A DNA stretch of 64,000 nt from NCBI GenBank assembly GCA_019671005.1, contig CM033726.1, forward strand, positions 6,703,213 through 6,767,212, written 5' to 3'. Position numbers and translations under genes: made by a program. The stretch is from Hibiscus mutabilis. Its lineage: Eukaryota > Streptophyta > Magnoliopsida > Malvales > Malvaceae. How positions within the stretch are numbered: position 1 is the stretch's first letter; each line of letters begins with the position of its first letter. Positions 10,714 to 22,300 of the stretch are shown in pieces. A model generated the notes under the pieces. That model saw nothing but the letters and a program-made list of their open reading frames with translations. It did no database searches and was not told the origin of the DNA.

Positions 10714-10969
10714 TATTCTCTCCGTCCCACAAAGATTGCCCCTTATTGACTTTTTGAAAATAAATTTTTTTAAATTTTGACTATAATTATATTAAATATT
10801 TTAAGTAATTAAATTTTATAAAATATATTAAAAACTATTTGATTGGAGGTTTTTAAAATATATTTTTCATATTTTTGTCAATAATAAATTTTACATAATT
10901 ATAAAATAAAGTTAAAAAATTGACCAAAAAAGTCAATAAAAGACGATATTCGTGAGACAAAGAGAGTAT
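10714..10969. mobile_element. Stowaway-like (Tc1/mariner) MITE
   Basis: The left end reads TA then TTCTCTCCGTCCCACAAAG. The right end, read on the other strand, gives ACTCTCTTTGTCTCACGAA followed by TA. This fits the Stowaway CTCYCTCCGTYYC terminal consensus with a TA target duplication. It is about 250 bp, AT-rich and non-coding, and lies in an ArfGAP intron. Confidence 0.7.
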
Positions 10970-11671
10970 TAAGTAAGCATAATTTCTAATTTTCTTTACT
11001 TTAGTGCTGAATTTGATTATTTTAATAATTAAATAGTCAAATAAAACTTTACGAATAATTAAGTCATTATTTTATTTGTAATTTACCTTTCTTTTTCAAT
11101 CATATACTACTAATTTATTAGTGAGTTTACCTCCAATATTATTAATGGTTTACCAATACTAATATTTGCTATCATATTTTTTCTATTAATATCTAATTGT
11201 AAGAAAATGAATTAATATTTTTATTCTGAATAGGTTTACGATGTTAGAAACATGCAGTTTAATGATCTATATGTTTGTTGTTTAATTTGTTAACGTGGTA
11301 CACACAACTATGAAAGTTATAGAATGCCATATTTAATAAGACATACACCTTGCAGACAAGTTATAGGATTTCAAATCTAATAAGACATTATCATTTTTTA
11401 TTATGAACGCTCGTTGCGTTCATAAAACTTATATATTTAAATACTATTAATTTTAACATAGTTTAATAATATATGAACTCTATTTTTAAATGTTTATTAA
11501 ATCGTTTAAATGAAATAATTAAATCACACGTCTATATACAATAACTTAGTCAATTACTTTAAAAAAAAAACTTAGTCAATTTTAAAAATTTAAAGGGTAT
11601 CGTAATTCAATTTTAGTAGTTGTTTTGATGTTTACACTTATATAGAGAGATGATAGGAAGATGAGGTAATT

Positions 11672-11962
11672 ATATTATGCACTTAGCATTGGAAATTTTT
11701 TGTTTTCAAGAGTGCCTTAATTTTAGAGTTTAGATATTTTAGGGTTTAAAATTTAGGAGTTTAGGTGTAAGGGTTTAGAATTTATGAGTTATTGTTAGAA
11801 TTTGAGGTTTAAGGTTTATAGGTTCAAACCTGAATCACTAATATATTACCCTAAAATTTAAATCCCAACCCTAAATTCTAAACCCCTACACATAAACTCT
11901 TAAACCCTAAAATTAAATCGCTTGTGGAAGTAAAAAAATTTCACCATCGGTGCATAGAATAT
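11672..11962. mobile_element. MITE-like inverted-repeat element with telomere-like interior
   Basis: The left end has ATTATGCACTTAGCATTGG then AAATTTTTTG. The reverse complement of the right end has ATTCTATGCACCGATGGTG then AAATTTTTTTAC. The interior holds degenerate runs resembling TTTAGGG on one side and CCCTAAA on the other. The exact borders and target duplication were not resolved. It lies in an ArfGAP intron. Confidence 0.55.
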
Positions 11963-11987
11963 TTTCCCATGAAGATGACTCACTCAC

Positions 11988-13812
11988 CTCCCCATTTATT
12001 GAGGATTGCATGATTGCTTCAATGTTTTTGTCGTAGTTCATGTCCATAACACAAATGGCACCAGAAGTGGTTAAAGGCTCTATGCTACTAGAAGCTTTTA
12101 GAGTATCAATCTCAGCTTGGGTCCTGAATTCTTCAATACGTTTTTCAAGACTACACTGCTCAGCAGTTGCTAATTCTTTTGCCTGTTGAGCATATGTATA
12201 TACCTATCATAAACCAAATCAGATTAAGTTAAACTTAATAAAACGGACACACAAGGTAAGGACACGGGATCCCAATCCCAAAGCCACCTGTTTAAAATCA
12301 CAAGTGTGCACACAATCTGCAGTCAATATCAAGCTCTAACGGAGAAATGCATTTAACCTGTGCAATTATATAACCTAGATTAAATGCACAGGTTAAATGT
12401 CTAGTAACTTAGAATTAGTTGTAATTACACATGAGTTCAATGATACGACACATTCATATCCATTAGCGTGACCAAAAAATATTCTTTGACATGGTAACTC
12501 CAAAAGCACACACCGAATATCTCTTGTATATGCCTGCCTATCAATTTATACTTTGTAATTGAAAACACTTGCATCTAATAATATGCTAGATAAAAGAAAA
12601 CGATGATAGAAAGAGGCATGCAAATAATATCTATACTAAAGAATGTAAAATAAGGCACAATATTCCTATAATTGCATAGATTATTTTGGCTGATCAAAAT
12701 TCTTTTTTAATTGTCACACTGAGGTCATAGGATTAGTGGTGTTTATAACTTGCTTAATGGGTAACTAGAGGCCCAATGAGTCTAATATCACTACTATAGT
12801 ATTACTATTTTTCGTCCTCCCTTCCACTTTATTGACTTGTATTATGAGCTTATTGGAGCTCTGGGTATCTATTGGGTCAGTTATGAACACCCCTACATAG
12901 GATCAGTAATTTGAAATGCCTACTTCTACGAGGATGGGGATAATTGTTTGGATATTGCTCTTTGATGAGAAGAATTCATGAAGTGGGGAGGGTGAGAAAT
13001 TATTTCACTAAGTAGGGACGTTATTACAGTAAACGAAAGAAGACGTCGAAAAGAGTCGACGACTTTCGAGTTTTAATTAAAAATCTTTCTTAAAGTCATT
13101 GTCTCTTGACGGCTTCTTAAAATCGCTTTGTCTTTTCGGTAACTTTTTTATTTATTATAACAACGTCCTTATTTGGTGAAATAATTTTTCATGTACCCCA
13201 CTTGAGAGAATTTTTTTAAGATCATTATTCAAGCAAAGAAGCCATGAGGATGGAACTTCTATATATTATTGATTCCTCTTGCTATATGTCAATAACTTGT
13301 TTTTAACATCATGGGGTATAGATCAACCGTCATTAAATAATTAACTCAGGTAATAAGGCGGTAGTAGTAGTCAACACCTGTCTAACTTCCTCTCATTCAC
13401 TTTTTTTTTTCTGAATACAGCAAGGAAAAAAAGAGAGAAAAATATTACCTGGTGAATAAATGGTTCCAACTGCTTTAATAATTCGAACCCCTAAAACGAA
13501 AAGAAACCAATCATATTCAATCCACACATGACTTGTCACATCATAAAAAGGAAATACAAACCAGCTTAAAATATTTAAGATGGCTATCCATAATTGCACT
13601 TATAGATTCCAGAAACTCGTACTTCTTTTTTGCTTCAGTATTCATTAGCGCATTTACCTGTTTTCCTTAAACCACAAACAAATGTCACCAAATGAAGCAC
13701 GAAATGATATGAAAACATAATCTTAATAGAAACAAACAGGGATTTGCGGCTACAGCAAACGTACTAAATTGAAGCGGCTTCTCTCAAAAGCATATTTTGA
13801 ATTTTTTAGATC
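11988..13812 (-). CDS. AGD2/AGD4: AGD2/AGD4-type ArfGAP: exons 8-11 (rest of BAR domain and linker)
   Basis: Exon 8 (13812-13765) encodes a segment ending FERSRFNL, exon 9 (13657-13562) contains KKKYEFLESISAIMDSHLKY, exon 10 (13490-13449) encodes GFELLKQLEPFIHQ, and exon 11 (12203-11988) encodes a 72-residue stretch starting VYTYAQQAKEL and ending SSINGE. These continue the BAR helices and the linker to the PH domain. Exons 9, 10 and 11 have normal GT and AG borders. Exon 8 has a normal GT donor, but the bases before its expected first codon read GACAT where a CAG or ACAG acceptor is expected, and no AG occurs for about 40 bases upstream. An in-frame AG lies 30 nt inside the exon, before AGA AGC CGC. 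Confidence 0.9.
12204..13448 (-). other. ArfGAP intron 10 with a foldback element
   Basis: This is a 1.25-kb intron. A foldback element occupies 12981-13203; the rest is unremarkable AT-rich sequence. Confidence 0.8.
12981..13203. mobile_element. Foldback MITE with about 50-bp inverted ends
   Basis: The left end starts AAGTGGGG and includes GAAATTATTTCACTAAGTAG then GGACGTTATTAC. The reverse complement of the right end starts AAGTGGGG and includes AAATTATTTCACCAAATAAG then GACGTTGTTATA. The arms are roughly 50 bp with about 75-80% identity by eye. No coding capacity was seen. The superfamily is unassigned; no certain target duplication was found. Confidence 0.65.
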
Positions 13813-14067
13813 ATGTCAAAAACAAAATCGAAACCCACCCAGAATATAAGCCAGGTAAGTTTTTTTTTAATGAATAAGACAACTGCACCCTACAAACAGT
13901 TAGAAACTGGAAGGTATCAAGAAAACATAAGAGATGTGAACAATAATATTGTATAATCAGAACAAATGATGCCTTCATTAGCAAAAAAAAGTCAAAATTC
14001 CATCTTTAATACAAGGAACTGATTAGTTAGTTAGATTCTCAATTCTTGAAGCAAATGTGTTATTTAC

Positions 14068-14312
14068 TGTAGAAATTAGAGTTTTATTAGAATTCTCTGT
14101 TCATTTCGATGTACAACAGAAAGTCCTTTTAAAGACTTTTTACAAGGAGTTTTATCCTTAGTAATTAACTACAAGGATATGACTTTTATCTCTTTACAAA
14201 GTTTAAATAAAACTAAACTACTTGTTAGGATAAGATTACATCTCCTAATATAATTATAACTTTACCAACTCCTAATAGAATTATAACTCTATTTTACTCG
14301 TGCTAACCAACA
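14068..14312 (-). repeat. 3' LTR of the copia element
   Basis: This 245-bp LTR aligns with 18708-18966. It lacks an internal duplication of about 19 bp (a second TAGGATAAGATTACA-containing segment) that is present in the other LTR. Confidence 0.93.
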
Positions 14313-14319
14313 CTCTCCC

Positions 14320-16043
14320 TCAAACTGGCGTGTATATGTTGTATGCACCCAGTTTGGATGAAAGCACATCAAAGGTTGCTCTTGGTAGTGCCTTGGTGAA
14401 GATATCCGCAAGCTGGTCTTTGGTAGGAATGTAGTTCAGCCTTACAATCCCATTGTTGACCTTCTCATAGATAAAATGTCTATCTATTTCAATATGTTTG
14501 GTCCTGTCATGTTGCACAGGATTCCTTGCAATGCTCATTGCCGATTGGCTGTCACTATAAATTTCAAACTGTGAACTTCCATCCAACTCTAGTTCAGTCA
14601 GAAGCTTCTTAATCCACATTCCTTCACATATCCCAAGGGCCATTGCCCTAAACTCTGCCTCAGCACTGCTCCTAGAGACAACCGATTGTTTTTTACTTCT
14701 CCAAGTAACCAGATTACCCCATACAAAGGTGCAATAACCACTTACGGATCTCCTATCTGTTAATTCACCTGCCCAACTTGAGTCTGTATACACTTTCACT
14801 GTTCTGTCCTGGTGTTTCTTGAAAATAAGCCCAGATCCTGGTGTGAACTTCAAGTACCTTAGGATCCTATTAACAGCCTCTAAGTGCTCTTCTTGGGGGT
14901 CACTCATGTGCTGGCTAACTATGCCCACTGAGTATGCAATATCTGGTCTAGTTAGTGAAAGATAAATCAACTTTCCAACCAACCTTTGATAGGATTCCTT
15001 GTTCACAGGATTCCCCATAGCTTCTTTACCAAATTTCAAACCTGGGTCCATTGGAGTGTCAACTGGTCTTCCAGTCTCTATGAGCAGATCAAGGATACAC
15101 TTCCTTTGATTGATAACCAAACCTTCCTTTGATCTTGCAACTTCCATTCCCAAGAAGTACCTAAGACTTCCCAAGTCCTTGGTTTCGAACTCCTTTGCTA
15201 AAACAAATTTGAGCTTCTCTATTCCTTCTATGTCATCCCCATTGATAATCATATCATCAACATAGACAATTAAGAGAGTCATCTTACCATTGAATGCCAC
15301 CTTTCTAAACAAAGTATGGTCTGCTTGGCTTTGCTTGAAACCGTTTTGAACCATAGCCTTCGCAAATCTCTCAAACCATGCTCTAGGGGACTGCTTCAAC
15401 CCATAGAGTGATTTATTTAGCTTGCATACTGTCTCTTTTGTCACCTTTCCTCCCAAGCCTGGTGGAATTTCTATGTACACTTCTTCCTCAAGTCTTCCAT
15501 TTAGGAATGCATTTTTGATATCCAATTGATGCAACTTCCAGTCTCTATTAACTGCCACAGAAAACAACACTCTGATGGTGTTTAGCTTGGCTACTGCTGC
15601 AAAAGTTTCTTGATAGTCCACTCCATATGATTGAGTGAACCCTTTAGCAACTAGTCTTGCCTTGTGTCTTTCAATGCTCCTATCGAATTTGTACTTTACA
15701 GTAAAAACCCATTTGCACCAACAGCCCTTTTCCCTTTCGGCAGATTAGTCAAACTCCAAGTGTTATTCTTCTGCAATGCTTTAACCTCCTCTTCAACAGC
15801 TTTTCTCCATTCAGGACTTTCAAAAGCTTCTTCTATTGTCTTGAGAATCTTCACACTGTCAATACTAGCAGTAAAGGTTTTAAAACCAGACAATAAGTTT
15901 CCATAAGCAACGAATCTGTTAATAGGATGAACAATGTATTTCCTTACCCCTTTTCTAATAGCAATAGGAAAGTCATCTAAATCAACAGTGGAAGAGTCTT
16001 GTGGGATAATGTTACCTCTTATTTCCTCGGCAGCAAGACCCAA
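14320..16043 (-). pseudogene. Copia reverse transcriptase and RNase H region
   Basis: The main frame (15621-14320, 433 codons) has the copia RT signatures LHQLDIKNAFLNGRLEEEVY and LLIVYVDDMIINGDD (catalytic Asp pair), RYFLGMEVARSKEG, then RNase H with VYTDSSWAGELTDRRSVSGY and SSAEAEFRAMA, ending near KLGAYNIYTPV. The N-terminal RT part is in another frame (16043-15696: WRKAVEEEVKALQKNNTW), joined through a small indel near 15696-15700. The polyprotein is therefore not translatable as one chain. Confidence 0.92.
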
Positions 16044-16619
16044 AACAGGCTCTTGGCAAATGTTAGGTTATTCTTCAGTTACAGGTCCTTTCCTTCTTGT
16101 ATACACCTTGAGTGGAGTTTTTGAGGTGGTTTTAAGTGTTGGGGGAGGTGTTGTATAAGGACTGGTAATTTTTGATTGAGGAGAAGGTATTTCAATAGGA
16201 TTACTAGGTGTAGCAGTCATAGGTTCATCATAGGTAGGCAAAGAAGGCAAGGAGGACACAAACTGTTGAGTATTGAGATTTTCATCAAGGATAGGCAACG
16301 AGATGATAGGTTGTAGGTTAAGTAAGGGCTGAAATTCCCTGAATTTCAGTACCTGCAAAATAAGGTTGATTTTCAAAGAACGTGACGTCAAAGGATATGT
16401 AGGTTTTTCCTTGGGATGGGGAGTAACATTTGTAGCCCTTCTGACTCGAGGAGTAGCCTATAAACACACATCTTAGTGACCTAGGATCAAGTTTACCCCG
16501 ATTACTGTTATGCACATGAACAAAGGTTGTGCATCCAAAGACTCGAAGAGGAAGAACTGAGGATAATGGTTTGAAATTTGGAAAGTGAGACAAAAGTGTT
16601 TCAGTAGGTACCTTGAATC

Positions 16620-17141
16620 CTAGTGTCTTGCTAGGCATCCGATTAATAAGGTATGTGGCAGTAAGAAGAGATTCCCCCAAAGATATTTAGGAGCTTTAGC
16701 CGAAAATAAGAGGGACCTAGTAACCTCTAGAAGATGTCTATTTTTTCGCTCAGCCACTCCATTTTGTTGAGGGGTATTAACACAGGAAGTTAAATGCAAA
16801 ATTCCTTTTTCTTTAAAAAAAGACCCAAGAGACCTACTAAGATACTCACTACCATTACCACTCCTCACCATTTTAATTTGTTTTTCAAACTGAGTTTCAA
16901 TCATCTGATAGAAATTTCTAAAGATTGTGTTTACATCAGATTTATCTCTCATCAAGAATGTCCAAGTGACTCTAGAATAGTCATCAATAAAAGACACAAA
17001 CCATCTAAACCCAGAGATGCCTTTTACTTTAGAAGGGCACCAAATGTCACTATGAATAATAGAAAATGGGGAAGTAGGTTTAAATTTGGAGGAAACATAT
17101 GGTTTTCGTGTATGTTTGGCCATTTGACACACTTCACAGTT
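16620..17141 (-). pseudogene. Copia integrase core
   Basis: This region encodes CQMAKHTRKPYVSSKFK, FSIIHSDIWCPSKVKGISGF with the first catalytic Asp, FIDDYSRVTWTFLMRDKSDV with the second, and TPQQNGVAERKNRHLLE with the catalytic Glu. The DDE triad is preserved. The segment upstream (zinc-binding GAG-pre-integrase) is separated by the solo LTR at 17147-17435. Integrase C-terminal sequence continues in overlapping frames 16680-16068, containing LRVFGCTTFVHVHNSNRGKL. Confidence 0.9.
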
Positions 17142-17146
17142 AAAAG

Positions 17147-17435
17147 TGTAAGTTGACAGAACAGGAAGAAACAGAATTTTATATTCTGTATTTTGTTATT
17201 GCTCAATCAAAAATTACATCTCTCGATACACACTTATATAGGCTCTAGGTCTTTTAGTACATTAAGAAGACCTTCTCAAGATAACTTTTAGTTCTAATCT
17301 ACTAAGTTGATAGACTCTAACTACAATAAGGAGTCCTACTAAGGATAAAATCTAATCTATTAGGGGAGATAAACTTTAAGTAGGATAATTACTACATTAT
17401 TTACAAAGGCTGAAATTTCTCTCGGATAACTCACA
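17147..17435 (+). mobile_element. Solo LTR nested in the copia element
   Basis: This 289-bp sequence has TG..CA ends (TGTAAGTTGACA and GGATAACTCACA) and a perfect 5-bp target duplication AAAAG (17142-17146 and 17436-17440). It has a TATATA box near 17235 on the plus strand. It interrupts the copia polyprotein between IPSSF and NCEVCQMAK; removing it and one AAAAG restores the reading frame. Its own family is unidentified. Confidence 0.88.
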
Positions 17436-17440
17436 AAAAG

Positions 17441-18219
17441 ACGATGGAATTTTATTTATAAATAAATTGGGAAACAACTTTGCAAGATAGAAAAAATTGG
17501 GATATCCTAACCTATAATGCCATAGCATTATTTCACTAGAAATCGAATTGGTGGAGGAAATTGAAGTCTGAAGGCAAGTGGAAAAAATTGAATTCTGAGA
17601 GGGGAGTCCATCAAGTATAACCCATTGCACAACCTAGCACTGCCAATCACCCTCTTTGAGTCTCGTGCCTGAAAAACACAACCAACAATCCCAAAATTAA
17701 CATCACAGTTAACATCCATAACTAATTTACTCACAAATAGCAAGTTGCAAGCAGGATTGGGAACATATAAAACATCAGATAACACTAGCTGATCATTTAA
17801 CTGAATTGAACCACTCCCTTTAACTGTGGATAGAGAGCCATCTGCTATTTTGATTGAGGAAGCAGACTTGTGACTGCTAAATGTAGAAAAAAGACTTCGA
17901 TTTCCTGTCATATGGTCAGAAGCCCCAGAATCTACTATCCAAAACAAAGAATTATTGGTGGCCAAACAAGAGATGCTACCTTCTGTGGTCATGAGGGCAC
18001 TTGGAGAAGATTTAGATGACAGTTGGCTGAAAAGTTGTTGAAGCTCTTCAATTTGCTGCTTGCTAAAACTGCTGGAGGAGCTGCTGGTAGAGTTGGCAGA
18101 AGATGCAAGGTGAGCCTCCTTCTTGAATATGGATTGAGGAGGCTTCCACTCGGCTGGTTTCCCATGCAGTTTCCAACACCGTTCCATGACATGGCCAACC
18201 TTTTTGCAGTGTTCAACTA
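17441..18219 (-). pseudogene. Copia zinc knuckle, protease and GAG-pre-integrase region
   Basis: From the 5' side the frame encodes a degenerate knuckle (HCKKVGHVMERCWKLHGKP, with the first Cys of the pair replaced), a serine-rich linker, then the aspartic protease active site WIVDSGASDHMTG. The GAG-pre-integrase part (LWHYRLGYPNFFYLAKLFPN) follows in another frame at 17630-17441. A frameshift near 17600 separates them. Confidence 0.88.
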
Positions 18220-18243
18220 AGGTCTCCCCCTCCTTTGTTTATT

Positions 18244-18636
18244 TCAAGAGGTGGAGTGTGTAAGGAGTGCAGAAGAATCTGCCTGCTGGACAGCTGGTGC
18301 CATCAAGGAACGCCTGCTTTCCTCTCTTCTTATTTCAGAGAAGGCTTCACGAACTTGGGGAAGAATCTCCCCCTCCTTCTTGATCATGGTATTTTCACTT
18401 AACCAATTGCTGTAAGTAGGATCAGTTTTTTCTGGAATTTTCAGAGAATCAGAAAGATGGGATTCTTTGCTTCTACCAGTGATATAAAGCCTCACAGATT
18501 GAGACCAGAGAAGGTAGTTGTTCCCATTAAGTTTGTAGGAGGTAATGGGAGAATGAGAGGCATCGGATAATGAAAAATCAGCCTGTCGAGTGGTCACATG
18601 AGTGCTAACATCAGAGGAAGAATCTAATCCAGCCAT
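18244..18636 (-). pseudogene. Copia gag, N-terminal fragment
   Basis: The 130-codon frame starts MAGLDSSSDVSTHV and contains YKLNGNNYLLWSQSVRLYI, the conserved start of copia gag. After YSNWLSENTMI it jumps to unrelated residues, so the middle of gag (the UBN2-type region) has been deleted. It ends in a stop before the zinc knuckle. Confidence 0.85.
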
Positions 18637-18707
18637 GGAGAAAGGAGATGTCGACAGAGAAGAATAATAATTTTAATGGAAAAGAGGATCGGTCTAGACT
18701 GATACCA

Positions 18708-18966
18708 TGTAGAAATCAGAGTTTTATTAGAATTACTCTGTTCATTTCAATGAACAACAGAAAGTCCTTTTAAAGACTTTTTACAAGGAGTTTTATCCTT
18801 AGTAATTAACTACAAGTATAGGACTTTTATCTCTTTACAAAGTTTAAGTAAAACTAAACTACTTGTTAGGATAAGATTACATCTCCTAATAGAATTATAA
18901 CTTTACTAGGATAAGATTACAACTCCTAATAGAATTATAACTCTATTTTACTTGTGCTAACCAACA
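18708..18966 (-). repeat. 5' LTR of the copia element
   Basis: This 259-bp LTR has TG..CA ends. The next bases inward on the minus strand are TGGTATCAG, complementary to the initiator tRNA-Met 3' end, which marks it as the 5' LTR. Confidence 0.93.
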
Positions 18967-19312
18967 TTTACTTGTAGCAGATCAATAATGAGCTAATAGA
19001 TATGGAAACAAAATAAAGGATATTGTTTTGGACATAGGACTCTTAATAATTGATAAAAGAAGTTCTTTTAGGAGGTCTTTGGAAAGTCACTATATAATTG
19101 GAACAACCATTGTATTTTGTAGGTCTCGCAGAATTTGGTGTAATCAGAATAACCTAATTGCAATCTTCAATTCTTATAGAGGTGAGAATTGGTGTAATTA
19201 GGCATTTAATGAGAAAACGAGTGAAACATACAGAGCATAGTCTAAGAATGCCTTCTCTCAGGCTTGTTAGAAACATGCGAGAAGTCAATAATTACACAAG
19301 GAAAGAGAATAC

Positions 19313-22300
19313 CTCTTCTACCTCACCAACAATATCCTGTGGCGTATTCTTCTTCAAAGAAACATATTTTTCACGTGCCTGGCAGTAAAGAACATTAGGG
19401 GAAGGCAATATATTTTACAGGAATCGAGGAATATGATGTTATTTTATCATGCTTGATTGCTGACTTTTCATATACTGTTAGGAAATGCAGCTAATATTTA
19501 TAACTTGCACTACAAGGAATAGCCATCTGCATCTCTTTAGAAATATCAGCATTTGTATTAAATCCATTGGAGAACAAGTTTCTGATCTGAAATATCTGTT
19601 ACTCATTTTTATTTGATAATTATCTTCACAACAGAAAGGAAGTTTACATAGTCTGTAATACCTGATCATGTGCACTTATAGCTTTGTCAAACCGTCGACG
19701 AGACTCCTGCAGAATACAGAGTTAGAAAAATCTCAACAAGGAGTGATTGTGTTATGTCTCAATTACTCGATTTCTATTAAACTTTTTTTTCTAAAAAAAA
19801 GACACAGAGAACTGGAAAGTGAGTTAGTTAGTAAGCTGATGATCAAAACCATTAGCGGATCTTAGAACTTGATTTTGGGTATTAGTGGGTGTGGACTCAA
19901 CTTTTATGGTTTAGGTGAATTTTAAGCCCTTGAAAGTTTTGAAACTGCCGTTAAAATTAAGTCTTGACCCCTCTTAAATTTTTCTGGTTTAATTATTTTT
20001 TAAGACTTTATCAGTTTTAAAGAAATTAAGTCTTGCCTCTAATTTTTCCGGTTTCATTACTTTTTAGGACATGTCAGTTTTGAAATTTGTGAAACTAAGT
20101 CGCAACCCTCTATTTTTATGGTTTAATTATCATTTAGAGCCATTTCAGTTTCAAAGATGAACAACTTGGTCCATTCCAAAATTTCATCATAGTTTCGCCC
20201 CTGTTAATATATATTATATAACACAATTTTGACAGTAAGTTCTGTCATGCATTTCTTCAATATAAAAATATATATTAATGAGAAATTTTAAAAAATTTAA
20301 GACAATAATTGAAAATTTTCAAATCTTTGAATGGACCTAATAATATTTTTGAAAATTTCAAGGATCAAACGATAAATTCCTAAAATTTTGGGCTGGTTCT
20401 TACCATGTTCTACCTTTAATCAAAACAACCACGTTTAGAAACAAAATTTAGAGATAGCTGCTAAATTATATTTACCTTTGCCTCTTGCAAATCAACAGTC
20501 ATAAATTGCGTTAGCCCATCAATTAACACATGGTCCACCTGTAATTGATATCCAAATCTTAAAAACAAAATTGAACATCCAAAATAAAATATGTAAAATA
20601 TAAGTTCCAATTCTCTAGGGCATGTAAAAGGCTAAGTGATAAATGTTAATGTTAAGTCTTAGGTTCCACTATGGGATTGAGAAGGGTTGTGAGTCTCCGG
20701 GTTTTTCTTATAATGTTATTTTAGGTCTTTTTAATTTAAATATTAGCAAGTAAAATTTTTGTTCCTTGTAATTTTTAGATTTAAATACTTAATAATTTTT
20801 GTTCTTTTGATGTAAAGTAATTTAACCCCTCCCAATGTTTAATCCTAGCTTCGTCCTGCATATTACCAACTGGATTTAGGTTGAATGCGTAACATGGTAT
20901 CAAAGTTCATGTGTTCCATATCATCCCATGCGAGGTTGATGACTCTTGGGTAGGTTGTCCACTGATAAGTATTAGGCTTACTGTGGTCTTATATTAAAGT
21001 TGGACCCTCAACCCATTATCAGTTGGTTTTAGGTAGGATGCTTAATAGAAAGGAAAATTGTACGGGGCAAATAAAATACCATTTAGTAAAGTGTTGCTAG
21101 TAATAAAACGGGTACATTTACAGTAGGCAATAAGAAAAAAGCTACTTATCCCTGTGTCATTCAAGTGTATAAGAAAGAATTGCTTTCTTTAGATGGTAAA
21201 TTCACACTTACTTGTGAAAGAAGCAACTCTTTATAGCCAGCCAGCTCGCGAAGAGCTTTGATGAACTTGGACATGATCGGCCCTACAAAAAGGAAGCAAC
21301 AAAAATGCTTTCAGGTAAAATCTTCAAATTTTCAGCTTGGTTATTCTATCGCAACAACACAAGCAGCTTTTCTATTTTTGAAGTCAGATAGGTCATCTTC
21401 TCCTTTTTCATTTTGCATTATAATTTTTTATTAAGTGAATCCAGGCACTAATCTAAAAAAGATTTTTACAAGTACCACCATTAGTTCATTGTCATTGGAC
21501 CAAACAGCAAATATGCCAGGTTCAACTTTTGGGGAGTTAACCCAAATTCTCCTTGCTTAATTAACGGGACTGTAGCTTTTCCATACATACAAAAAAGAAA
21601 AAGAAAACCAACAACAACAACACAAGCTTCACCGGTCATTAATAATGGCAGAATAGGTTTCTCTTCCATCCTGCAGACAATAAGCAATCTGTATATAAGC
21701 ATCAGAAACACAAAATATTTAACTTCATAGAAGCTTCTCATTTCTAGTATACTAAACCATATAGTTCAGCTCCATCACAGCATGTCTTTCTGCCACATAT
21801 TTTAAACAAGTCCCACAACTCCATAAAAAATTACTAGAATAATTTTCTAAGTCTAAAACCTCAAATTATTCACCTAAAGTTTGACTCGGGTTTGGGAGAC
21901 ATCTTAAGTGAACTAGAATATTCTGAGGTGAGTGGAGAGCTAAATGTATCCGTATAAGATCTGATCTTGGTCAGACTTCAGTCCTAAGGCCTCTCCTTTT
22001 AAAACAAAAATGAAAATGTCAAATACGTCGATTCCTGCCTGCATCTACCACTCTGACTAAGCATAATTACTTTTAAGTATTCACCAAGTGGCCTGAATAC
22101 TACTAACATTATATTCCAACCCAATGAAATGTCCTAACATTTTTTCCTTATGTTTTAAATCCATTAGACTAAATAAGTTAATATAAGGCCTTCTAAATGT
22201 AAACCTAACAGGGAAAAAAACAATTGCCACTTGATAGCATTTGTTCTGCAAAAAGGCAAAAGGCAAATTTCCCTAATAGTTTAAGCTTTCTGCCATTGAT

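Larger units (their letters stand above)
10101..11987 (-). other. ArfGAP intron 11 with two MITEs
   Basis: This 1.9-kb AT-rich intron carries a Stowaway-like MITE at 10714-10969 and a second inverted-repeat element at 11672-11962. The remaining sequence has no recognisable feature. Confidence 0.8.
14068..18966 (-). mobile_element. Ty1/copia LTR retrotransposon, degenerate
   Basis: The 4899-bp element is flanked by a perfect 5-bp target duplication TTTAC (14063-14067 and 18967-18971). LTRs are at 14068-14312 (245 bp) and 18708-18966 (259 bp), both TG..CA. On the minus strand the right LTR is followed by TGGTATCAG, an initiator-tRNA-Met primer site, and a purine tract (TTGAGGGAGAG) precedes the left LTR. 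Gene order gag, protease, integrase, reverse transcriptase, RNase H is the copia order. The polyprotein is broken by frameshifts, a gag deletion and a nested solo LTR. Confidence 0.95.
13813..19312 (-). other. ArfGAP intron 7, enlarged by a copia insertion
   Basis: Without the copia element and one copy of its target duplication, this intron would be about 0.6 kb. Its donor (GAG before GTATTC) is normal. Its acceptor side ends in a pyrimidine-rich tract followed by GACAT instead of an AG. Confidence 0.8.

Noticed and set aside
11720..11920. Interstitial telomere repeat
   Set aside because: The TTTAGGG-like words are degenerate, point in both directions and are bounded by inverted ends, so a MITE interior is a better explanation.
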